Origin: Brachyhypopomus gauderio
Lineage: Eukaryota > Chordata > Actinopteri > Gymnotiformes > Hypopomidae
Length of the DNA stretch: 64,000 bases
Assembly (NCBI RefSeq): GCF_052324685.1
Contig: NC_135212.1
Span: 973,501 to 1,037,500 of the forward strand
Direction: 5' to 3'
The notes beneath the pieces were generated by a model, which was not told where the DNA came from, did not search any database, and saw only the letters and a list, made by a program, of their open reading frames with translations. The first letter of the stretch is position 1; the number at the start of each line of letters is the position of its first letter. Of the stretch, positions 19,454-29,938 are shown piece after piece. The position numbers and the translations under genes are program-made.

Positions 19454-22422
19454 ATGGTTGGCTGTGCAGCATTTGGATGTACCAATCGGTCCGAGAAAGG
19501 GATCCGGATGTATGGGTTTCCAAAAGATACCTACAGAAGAAAAAAGTGGTTGGCCCAAATCAGTAGAAGCAACCTGACCATCACAAGAAATTACAATAAC
19601 AGAAAACTATGTGCAGTAAGTTCTGTTCATACACCATATGTGCAGATCATGATTTATTGTTTCATTTTTGTGTTGCATTGCGTACCTGACTTCAAATAAA
19701 GATATGATATGTGGTCTGAGATTGTGAGGAATTTAAACTCATTCTGCAGGCACACTTTGAGGGAGAACAATTCACGACAACCAAAACAGGCCAAGTGAAA
19801 TTGAAAGCTGATGCTGTTCCAACCATATTTATCCATCGTCCTGAGCCTAAGAAAAGGAAGGCCCCTGCTCTGAGAACCCCAAAATCTCCTGTCATTTCTC
19901 TTGCAGTGACGAGTGACCACACATATTGTCCTAAAATAAAATTTGGTATGAATGATTTTAAATAATAATTCATACGATTATAATTAATAAAGTTAATTTG
20001 TATTTCAATTGCTAACCCCGTTTTTTAAACCTAACAATGCCATGTAATAATTTCAGATATTACTGAAGGAAATGAGGAAAGACAGAGAAGGGAAAGTGAG
20101 GGAAGTGAAATAAGGGAAGGTGGAGGCTGTGAGGAGACTGAGAGAGGTATACCAGAAAGCAGTGAGCCAAGTACGAGTGTGCAGCATCCAAGTGAGCCAG
20201 GGGCAAGTGAGAAAGACCTGAGGGAGAACCTAAAAACACAAATAAAAAGTTTAGAAGCAGCCCTTAAACGATAAAAAAGAATAAATGCAGTCCTACGGAG
20301 AAGAAATTTAGTTAGGGAAAAAAAATTTGGGGCAGTTTTTTCTAAAACTCAGATGAATGCAATTAGAATGAAGAGCAAGAGGGGCATCAGATGGGGAAAT
20401 GACATCATTAAAAAAGCCATAAAACTCCATTTTGCTACAGGCGCAACAGGCTACAAGCTCCTGCAGGACATGAAGATTCCTCTCCCTGACATTAGAACCC
20501 TGCAAAGAAGACTACAGTTTATAAAGATGGAACCAGGAATATTGGGGGAAGTGTTTGACATGCTTAAGCTGAAGGTAGATAGCCTAAATGAGATGGAGAA
20601 GGAATGTGTGCTGACTCTTGATGAGATGTCAATCACACCAAGCGTGGAACTGCACCTGGGAACAGGAAAGCTTTATGGGGATATGACTTTACCTGGCCAC
20701 ACAGGAGAAGCAACGCATGCATGTGTTTTTATGTTGACAGGGAGCACAACACGCTGGAAACAAGTAGTGGCTTACCACTACAGTGGTAACTCCACTGATG
20801 GGGCAGTTTATAAACCACTCATTTTAGACATTATTCACAGAGCAGACTCCATAGGGCTACATGTTATTAATATCACCACTGACATGGGCAGCCCTAATCG
20901 GGCAATGTGGAAGGCTTTCGGAGTGGACCATAATAAAACATCTATTCCACATCCAGCAAAACCAGACAGAAGGCTATACTTTAGGCCAGATGTCCCACAT
21001 CTAGTTAAGAACTTGAGAAGTGCCCTTGTCCGTGGACAGACGTTTACAATTCCTCCAGATATAGTGGAGAGGGAGAAGCTCTCTTCCTGTGAAGCTTTGA
21101 TTGGCCCGTTGCAAGATTTGGTGGCTTTTCAAGAGGGGATGACACTAAAAATAGCTCCAAATGTGTCACATAAAACCCTTCACCCCAGTCATTTTGACAA
21201 GATGAAGGTAGGCCCTGCATTAAATGTCTTTAGCAAAACAACAAGTGCCGGGCTGAAATACATGGTGGAGCAAGAACAACGACCTGACTCTTACCTGACA
21301 ACAGCATGGTTCCTGGAGCAGGTGAACCACTGGTTTGACATCATGTCTTCTCGCCACCCAGTAATGGCACTGAGCAGGCATAATAACGATCAATATCATA
21401 AATCAATCATGTTCCTTCAGCAAGTGATCCAGTTGTTTCATGGTCTGAAGATTGGTCGACAGGGTAGCTGGAAACCTGTGCAAACAGGAATCATTATGGC
21501 AACATCCACAATATTGTCAATCCAAGAAGACATGCTGGCCCAGGGACACTTTTTTGTGTTGACAAGCAGGTTTACACAAGACTGTCTTGAAAATCTGTTT
21601 AGCTGCATAAGACAGAGGAATCCAGTCCCAACTCCTGTAGAGTTTCACCAGGCACTAAGATCAATATCAGTTGGACAGTTTCTTATTACACTAAAATCAG
21701 GAAGCTATCAGGAGGATGACAGTAGCCTATTGGCAGACTTCCTGGATGCTAAAGAGGAATTTCCCAGTCCTGGCATCAGAGTGGATGACCTGTTGGAGCA
21801 CAACCCTGTGACTACACCCTCACCTGACTACACAAAAATGGAGACCTGTGCTCTCTATCATCTGACAGGGTACATTGTGAATCAAGTAATCAAATATTCC
21901 AAAATTTGTAATGAATGTCAAATTGCAATTAAGCACAGAAACGAGAGCCCTGAAGAAGAGCACAGTATTTTACTAAAATTGAAGGAATTCAAGTCAGGTG
22001 CACTTTGTCGGCCATCACAGGAGGCTTTTGATCTAGTTCGGAAAATCGATCAATTGTTTCGAACTAGGACCAGTGCCTCACTTATGGCACTCCCTAATGC
22101 AAAACATTTAATGGAGATAGAGGCTAGGCTCTTAGACAGTAGGCTTCCCTCATGCCATGATGTTAAACAAAAAATAGCTAACAGATACATCAGGCTGAGG
22201 TTGAGAATCGCAGCAAAGCACATCCAGGCTGAGAGGAAGAAACACACACTGTCCAAAACTGGCCATTTTGGAAGTAAAAGCCAGATGAAAATGTCTAAGA
22301 AAAGCCAGCAAAGCCATGTAACACCTGTAAATACACCCCCATCAAATACTTTCATTGTTACCATGAATGTGCTTGGTCTGTCTTTAACTCCTACAAATGT
22401 CCTGCCACCCAGTGGTACTTAA
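19454..22422 (+). pseudogene. THAP-domain P-element transposase, three exons, one nonsense codon
   Basis: Exons by splice consensus and phase: 19454-19615, 19750-19945, 20057-22422 (907 codons plus stop). Exon 1 and the start of exon 2 form a C2CH THAP zinc finger: Cys pair in CAAFGC, then C-A-A-H-F across the intron, followed by the family signature AVPTIF. Exon 3 starts with a Glu/Ser-rich linker and a Leu-zipper-like coiled coil that is interrupted by TAA at 20272-20274. The catalytic region follows, with LTLDEMSI and ITTDMGSPNRAMW carrying likely catalytic aspartates. The 689 codons from 20353 are uninterrupted. It would cut and paste the element; THAP binds the ends. The single TAA is the only defect seen. 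Confidence 0.88.
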
Positions 22423-23172
22423 ACTTCAGTAGGTATGGAGGATCTGTTTCTCATCCCCACTCCACCAGTTACTGCAGTAATTACCAATCTGCATTGCTCC
22501 ACTGGTCTGGTCATCACACCACTGGCCTAAAAAAATATTTTAAATGTTATGATGGTAATGACAATCCTAAGCATCATACGTAATTAAATTAAAAAAATTG
22601 TTACTAAATTGTGTTGAGATTATATATAGACCTGTTGATTGTTGCATCCTGTATAAATAGTGGTCATCCATGTACAAGCAGCTGGTTTTATCACCTGTCA
22701 CTGAAACACTAGCTAATTAATTAATCAACCAAAGAGTAACTTCATTACAATCCAACCATCTTTTCTACTTCAGATAGTTACCATTAATTACAATATGATC
22801 AAATCTATATAGGCATTACTGAATTTAACAATTATCCTAATGACTGAATACTCTGAGGCTAATGCACCGCTAAGCGATTCCTGCTTTTAATAGCATAGCT
22901 AATGCTAGCGAAGTGTAATTTAAGCTAACGGCATTTAAAATGCAGAAATAAACTAACAACAAGTGACCACTTAACTATAACAGTAATACTAATCACATTT
23001 ATGGAGGATTATATAGGAAACGATGAATAATTCATTAACTTACCAGAAAAACAGCCGCGGAAATGCTTCAAATATACGCAGTTCAATGCTGGAACTATAG
23101 CATGTTTGGAACTATTGGTCTCCCCATGGCACGTTTACTTCCGCATTCCTGAATTACAATAGGAGTCTATGG
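22423..23172. other. P-type transposon 3' non-coding segment
   Basis: AT-rich tail between the transposase stop and the right terminal repeat. No gene seen. Confidence 0.6.
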
Positions 23173-23509
23173 GAGTGTCGCAACTCTCTCTTTCTACGGC
23201 TCTGATTCGCGGAACCTGGAATTGACACCTCTAATATATATAAAAATTTATATTCATGTGTGTGTGTGTGTGTGTGTGTTAATCAGTAATGAATGCAAGG
23301 AATCAGCAGTCATTCTGTAAAGAATAAATCCTATATTGCAAAATTCTTATGCTTCCAAATTTAATGCGTCCAAAATTATTTTTGTGCATTTTACAAAGTG
23401 TCTTCATCCATTAGGGCACATATCCTGTTGTTTGCATGATATGGCCTCGCTATCTCTTCCCCTGTAGCATGTGCCATCCTGCTCCTTAAAGTGGACTGTG
23501 AGAGAGTAT

Positions 23510-24690
23510 AGCTATCTGAGGAATCGTTTCAACTTCTCAGTGCCACTGCTGCAGTGAGCAGAGAGTTTTAACCAGTCTGAGTGGCAGCGGCTCCAATATG
23601 CTAATCTGCCATATGGCTGGAAGAATATTCCTCCAGAGGGTAAAATTTATGGTCAAACTCACCTGTGCTAGGCTTAGTCCATTCAGACTAAATGTATCTT
23701 TGTGTGTGATTTGAAGAAAATGGCTTAGAAGCAGATTGAATATCTTATGCAGGTTTATTCACTCTCAGCTAACCTATTCCTCCATGTCCCCAATACCACC
23801 AGTTGTGAGCTCTGCCCTGTCACTGCTGCAGAATTCTTCTAGCAGTCGTCTATTTGAACGAAAGTCCCCAGACCAGTGTGTGCGTTGTGCAGTGGTCGGC
23901 AATGATAGAATCCTCAACAGTTCAGGACAGGGGAACGCCGTCCACAGTCATGATTATGTCTTCAGGTTTGAGCATCTCTCCTCTTTTTATGTCTTCTTCC
24001 TCTTACCCCAGTTTTAAGGTGGTTTATGAAACATTTCTATGAAAACACACCCCAGTGAGATATTCTATTCATGCTGAAGAGGATGTGTCTTTGTATTGTT
24101 TATTTGCTAGTGAAACATTTATCTTAGCGTTGGTTTCAGTGAGTGTGAGTTCAAGTATAGCTTTTGTAAATGTTTGGTAATGGGGCCTGATTGTAAAATG
24201 GACACTTGGTATTCCTGCAAAACATGCAGGCTTTATTGTTCAGGTTTCTGTTTGTTGGGAAGTGAATGTTCCTATACGACATTCTGTGTGCTTTATAGAG
24301 AGTTCAAGGCTACTTGACCAAAGAGTAATACTGAATTCCTGACAAATAAGTAAATGTCTGTCATTTCCAGTGTGAAGGGAGCAATAATCAAAGGCTTCGA
24401 GGAGGATGTGGGCACTAAAACATCTTTCTATGGATTCACCACAAATTCCATGAAGAATTCACTCGTAGCATACAGTGCTGATGGCTTCACTAACGTGCCG
24501 CAAGACCCAGTAAATGATGACTTTTTCAAAGACATTTCAACGTAGATAATTCTGACAGGCCTATTTTTGAGATAACATGGATCACATAATAAATAAAGCT
24601 GTTTTCCAAAATTTGCTGCTGCCATCCAAGGTGTTCCAGTGTCATCAGGATATGATGAAGGAGACCAGTAAGTGTTTTCACACAGAATGA
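23510..24690 (+). pseudogene. ST6GALNAC-type sialyltransferase gene remnant
   Basis: Three or four decayed exons in order. One ends at 23639 with sequence like FNFSVPLLQ, a stop (TGA 23555-23557 where Trp is expected), then SEWQRLQ...PYGW. One at about 23784-23954 has SSALSLL and sialyl motif L (CVRCAVVGN, SHDYVFR), but the usual GNGGIL reads GNDRIL and the usual Asp before SHDY is His. One at 24371-24545 has [20 protein letters not shown], then a stop. A trace of the next (GVPVSSGYDEGD) is near 24630-24680. ST6GALNAC enzymes add alpha-2,6 sialic acid to GalNAc in the Golgi. No 5' or 3' gene parts are recognisable, so this is a relic or a duplicated fragment. Confidence 0.72.
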
Positions 24691-24699
24691 GCTGTGGTA

Positions 24700-25510
24700 C
24701 AGCTTTGATGCAGCTCTGTGATGCAGCTTTGTCCAATGGTGTTTCTTTCCATGAGCAGTAGGGAGCAGCACATACAGTGTTTTTCAAATGCCTTTTATTC
24801 CAAAATGTCACAATGCCTCTTCACAAAATGACTAGACGATGTCGCCCATGTCGCACTAAAGGACAGGGTTTCAGTCTTCAGCCATATCTTATTTAAATTA
24901 TTATTTATCATTATTCAGAACTGCAAGTAGGAGAAACTTTATTTTAATACTCAAAATTTTCTATTTAAACAAGTCCAATTAAATAATCCTTTTAGACTTT
25001 TGAAAAGACTTTAGACTTTTTAAAATTCCTAAGAATATATATTTCCCTATATATTACCTGTCAATATATTAAATTATTTTGTGTTCTGATTTACTGGCTA
25101 ATTGAAAAGATTTAACAAATTTAATATTCCTCTTGGCTACACTAAGTGATACAAATTAATAATTAACTGATAAAAAGCAGATAATTTTTATTACCAAAAT
25201 GTATTGGAAATATACAGACTTATATATTATGTTATATAATAATCAATATATTACAATATATTTAAAAATACATAAGGAATTGCCGCTTTTCATATATTTT
25301 ATATGATGTAAAATATATTTACTCATATATCTTAATATATTTCATATTATATTTAATAATACATTTCATTATATATATATATATATATATATATATAATG
25401 AAATGTATTAATCAATATAATATTAAATATAATAAGATATATGATGTAGAATACATAAAATATATTTACTCATATATCTTAATATATTTCATATTATAAT
25501 TAATAAAACA

Positions 25511-25589
<79 letters not shown>

Positions 25590-26039
25590 TTACCATATAG
25601 CTAACATATATTACCACACACTAAGGGGTAATCAAATTTTTTTTTATTTGGCTTTGGAAAAAAAAAACCTTTCACACAAAATGTTATAACACACAGTTAT
25701 AAACAATAAAGTGCATCTCAGAACCATTGTGAAATTTAGTAATTGCTTGGACTTTAGCCATTCACCTTTTAGCCATTCAAGATAATCACTCGTGAAAATT
25801 TAAGTCCACCTTGTGAAACACATCAATTTGTGAAACACCGTCAGTTATCTTATTTAACATTGTCCATACTGTTCTTTCTCTTCACCTGGTGCCTTAACTC
25901 ACAAATTCTTGTGTTGATTGATTTTCTAAGATCTGAGATCTTGGCCCCTGGATGCTGGTTTACAACAGCATCTGTGAAACACAACAATAACAAATAATTA
26001 GACATTCACAAAATACAGCATGAAATATAAGTACATTCA
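24700..26039. other. AT-rich, low-complexity region
   Basis: Very AT-rich with many copies of aatatatt-like words (25040-25510), an (AT)n run at 25371-25397 flanked by an inverted pair (aatacatttcatt / aatgaaatgtatt), and a (CA)n microsatellite at 25513-25585. No gene. The words resemble those at 34880-35045 beyond the transposase gene and could be subterminal repeats of one large element. Confidence 0.7.
25513..25585. repeat. (CA)n microsatellite
   Basis: Uninterrupted CA dinucleotide run of about 73 bases. Confidence 0.97.
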
Positions 26040-26360
26040 TTGTGACACGGGAGGCGGCTGACGGACGAGACACGAGTCTGCTGGTATTTCTCACGGTCAC
26101 TGTTTATTTCTCACAAATGTAGCGCAATAAGTGCACGGGCAACACATAGACCTTTACACACAACGTGCAGACTTAGACAACGACGAGCACAGGACACTGC
26201 GCGAGCACACATTAAATAGACAAACCACATGAGCCCCACGTGATTACGAGACGAACCACAGGTGAGACGGATATTCACAAGACATAACCACAACCACGAA
26301 GATCCACAGACGCAGACGATACACGTGGACAACGTAAACACAAGCCCAAAAGGGAGGGGC
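26040..26360 (-). repeat. Dispersed non-coding repeat, antisense copy
   Basis: Read on the minus strand it ends with an AATAAA-type signal followed by a GC-rich tail and gcctcccgtgtcaca. The same layout recurs at 26575-26880 (+), 44280-45180 (+) and 48128-48612 (-). Shared features are layout and short words rather than extended identity. Confidence 0.45.
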
Positions 26361-26574
26361 CGGGGTCCTCAACGTGTCATTTATAATATTTTAAATGAAC
26401 TGGTTTGTAATGCAAATAATGGAAGGACAGAGTTTGTATATTTTGGCCTGAGGGTGGTGCCACCAAATTTGGCCTGATTCATTTGGGATGCATTCATGTG
26501 CTAATCAATTTCAGACCATGAGATATCAAAATTCTTACACTTCTTACACACAAATTCTTATAGCCTATTATATT

Positions 26575-26880
26575 TCTGTCATGTTACAGCCCTGGACCCT
26601 TCCCTTTGGGTATGTGCATGTGTAGTCTGTGTCCATATATGTACGTCCTGTGGGTGTGGTTGTGTATGTGTTCACCCATCTCATCAGTATAAAATGTTAT
26701 ATGCGGTGCTCGTTATGTGTTAAATTAAGTATATATGGCGTGAGTTAGTATTGTCCTGTGCTTGTCTTTGTGAGTCCCTTACATGTCAGACATATGCCAA
26801 GGAGCTACGTTATTCGTTCAAATAAACATTTATAGGATCACTCATCTCTGCATCCTGCATTATTTCACATGTGACAACTT
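26575..26880 (+). repeat. Dispersed non-coding repeat, sense copy
   Basis: T-rich body, caaataaacatt near 26820, then ctctgcatcctg and a gtgaca end near 26876. Possible member of the family seen at 26040-26360 in the opposite orientation. Confidence 0.4.
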
Positions 26881-27044
26881 CAATGATTCGGTATGTAATC
26901 TGTGGTTATGCTTTTTTTTTTTTTTTAAGAGGTCCTGCAATATTTAGCTATGGTTTATGCCAATGTGACTGCATATGCTGCTGGCTATGGTAGTCAAACA
27001 ATATTCTAATGAGCTAGTGTTTTACTTTAATGTATTAACATAAT

Positions 27045-29136
27045 CTATATGGTACATACATGTGTCCTAAAAGCTCCTCCTTTGTTATAATTGTGACAAA
27101 TAAAACTGGAAATTCTGGCACCAAATCTGAAAAAAAAAATGGATATTTTACCAAGTAAAGCTTGCAGTTTTTTCCCATCGAGAGGCTGTCGTCGTTGTGC
27201 AGTGGGATCGACTTTGTTGATCCCTCCGGTCAGATTGGATTTTAGGAGAACATCAACACTAAAGAGGCCCAACAGCAGCACTCGTGCCATCCCACTGGCT
27301 GTAGGTTGGGATTTTGCAGTCTCCCAACAATGAGCTGAGACAGTGGTGGTGCCATCTTTCCCCAGTTTCATCTTATTAATTGTAAAAAACAAAACAAAAA
27401 ACAAAGAAAATCACCACAAGCAACAGAATATGTTATGGTATGTTTTCAACTCTAAACGTAGCAACTGCAAAAATGCTTACTTCTGAAGGTGTACAAGATG
27501 TAGTTTCACCCTCATTTTCATCTTCACAGACAGTAACATCTTTGGTGGGATTACTATTGGCGAGAACCTTTTTAATGTCCACTAACAAAGATGGAATTTC
27601 TGTAAAATAATTTTAATAAGAAAATGAATGTGGGGTAGCTCAGTGTATCACTGCAAGAATCCTTGGGTGGAGTGGTCTGGGTCCTTTTCAAGTTTCAAGA
27701 TTTACTTTCTGTGTGGAGACTGCATGTCGTCCACCTGAGTTTACTCCGGGTACTCAATTACTAAATCAGTAATGAATTCTTAATGAGCAGTTAGGTAATA
27801 TATCTATTATAACTAATATATTACATGTAAAATGAAACACCACTATGAATTAAATTTAAAATGCAAAGATACTCATTAGCATTTAATATGAAATAAATAC
27901 TTGCCTTTAACTACCATGTGGCGCAGTCTGGTATTTTCCTTCTGCAAAGCCTTGACCTGGTTCTGGAGGTCTCTGATTTGCTCAGCATTTTCATTGCGTG
28001 ACCCTTCTGCTGGACTCTGGATTTCTGGGGTAAGTTGGTTGTTTTCAGAAATAATGTTTTCCTCTGCCTGCCTCCGTGCTGCAAGTTTGGTTTTTTTCTA
28101 TAAGGTAAAGGGTTTTGATTATGGATGAATCAATACATAAACACTCTTAATTTGATATCATTTCCAGCTTTCAAGTCATTCGCAAATTGCAATTCCTAAT
28201 ACAGTATATAAGTAACCATGTTACAAAACTCTGACAATAAAAAGAACAAAAAATGTGTGTCAAAGCAGTACTAAGTTTAAATAAGAAGGCAGTTGCCTGT
28301 ATAGATGCTAGAGTAGACATTGGTTGCATCAAACTGCAATCCATTCACCACCTAATCTGTTAAATTACCTTTTTTGGAATTTCACAGTTTGAAGCATCAT
28401 CTTCATCACAGAACTGGCGATTGGGTTTCCTGGATCTCTTGTGGTCTTTTGGGATGTCCTCTTTGAAAAGTTCTCGTTCAGCAGATTTCAGTGTAGACTC
28501 TTTTTCTACATTAATGAATACATAAATTCGAAATATCGAATTTTAATGGCACAAAGATGCCAACCAATACATGTATTAAAACAATAATTTAAAAACTGAA
28601 AAATGTGACCCATTATTGATTTATTTAAAAAGCAGCTCTGTAAATCCAGTTAACATACCTCATAGTTATAGTTATATAAATGGAACATTCATTCATTCAT
28701 TCAGTTGGTCGTTATTGCTAACAATTGCTTCGTGGGATACATAACCTGATGTGCACCTTGAGTGGTGTAGTTAGCATATTTTCCAAGAAGCAACAACTTC
28801 TTGGAATATATATTTCTTCCAATGAATATATATTTCTTGGCGATATATTTCAATACTTCCTTATTAGCAGCATGTGGGTTTGCTAATTTTCGTTAATATT
28901 TTACACTATTGTTAAAATCAATAGTTGAACTTACCTGCTAATTTTAGCACCACTGCATGTTCAACTTGCCATCCGTTGACAGGCCTCTTAGTGTTAGTCA
29001 TCCGACATTCAACTAGATATGTTCTAGATGTATCTGTTGGGTCAAAGTCGATTATCCACTTTGTTGGTACGATGCTAATCGCATCTTTGTCTGGTCCATT
29101 AGTCCATGAAACAAGGGCATACCGATAGCTGGACAT
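27045..29136 (-). CDS. BEN-domain protein, five exons, intact
   Basis: Minus-strand exons with matching phases: 29136-28935, 28505-28369, 28097-27905, 27599-27481, 27371-27045. They give 325 residues with no stop; an upstream in-frame ATG at 29169 would add 11. The N-terminal exon (SYRYALVSWTNG..., VNGWQVEHAVVLKL) is a compact globular segment I do not recognise by name. Exon 2 is basic, exon 3 a coiled coil (EQIRDLQNQVKALQKEN), exon 4 acidic. The last exon matches BEN domains in pattern: CWETAKSQ, ARVLLLGLFSVDVLLKSNLTG, VDPTAQRR. BEN domains bind DNA or chromatin factors. Intron 3 uses a GC-AG donor. Its head-to-head transposase partner suggests a transposon accessory protein (inference). 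Confidence 0.8.
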
Positions 29137-29337
29137 TTTACGTATTTTATCCAAACTTGAGTTGCACATCTACAATTTCAACCGTCCTTTTCCCTCCACG
29201 TCCGTTACGTAAACGTCGCCCTGTCCTACTGAACTGTGATTGGCTAGTTACTCGTATCTCCGAAATCTTCCGGTTCCGCGATCCAATCACGGCGCGCTGA
29301 TCCAGAAATCGCGGGTGCTGCTGTCCCGCTCGACTCG
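29137..29337. promoter_or_regulatory. Bidirectional promoter between BEN gene and transposase gene
   Basis: Only 200 bases separate the two divergent start codons. The interval is CpG-rich compared with its AT-rich surroundings, lacks a TATA box, and has two CCAAT-type boxes in opposite orientation (tgattggcta near 29237 and gatccaatcacgg near 29280). That layout is typical of TATA-less divergent promoters. No transcript data were used. Confidence 0.6.
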
Positions 29338-29864
29338 ATGCTCACATGTGACACAGATGGAAAAATGGACCGATTGAAGAGGAAATATATTCTCCTGGGT
29401 TCAGAAGACACGGAGATTCCAGCAAGAACAAAACGATGGAAATTAAGGTTAGTTTTTTTGCTTCATCATGGCCGAGTAACTTGTGTCGTGATTCTGTACT
29501 AGCGGTAGGTTACAGATGAGTTTCAGGGTGAGTTCATGGTGACTCGCCAGCTCCATTCAGCTGATTTTCCGACAGGTAGATGAAGGTAGATGGATAGTTT
29601 GCATTTTTTATAAGTGGGATTGTATGAGGTACTTAAACCTGGCAGTAATCTGAGATCATTTATTTTTTGTTATTTAAGCTTTAACAACTGCTTTGTGTAT
29701 GTAACTTGAACCTTTTGGCTAAACTCCTTAGACTGATAAAGTGCAGTGAGTGTGTGTGCCATACGATAGATTTGTGCCTAGGGTTGTTCCTGCCTTGCAA
29801 ACTGGCTATGCACTGGGACCCTAGAAACCGGGAATAAGTGGTTAAGATAATGAATGAATAACGT

Positions 29865-29938
<74 letters not shown>

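Larger units (their letters stand above)
18670..23224 (+). mobile_element. P-type DNA transposon with THAP-transposase gene
   Basis: Imperfect terminal inverted repeats of about 50 bp bound it. The left copy is split: 18670-18685 outside a MITE and 18811-18846 inside it. The right copy is at 23173-23224. Shared core: gccgtagaaagagagagttg. Inside is a THAP plus P-element transposase gene. P elements make 8-bp target duplications; I see no convincing duplication in the flanks (tatattgt left, acacctct right), so the outermost base is uncertain. Length without the MITE is about 4.4 kb. Confidence 0.85.

Noticed and set aside
19654-19973. Antisense frames over the THAP exons
   Set aside because: Shadow frames of the spliced THAP-transposase gene.
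27630-27700. tRNA-derived SINE promoter (gtagctcagtg)
   Set aside because: A box-A-like word is present but no convincing box B or tail; could be chance in an intron.
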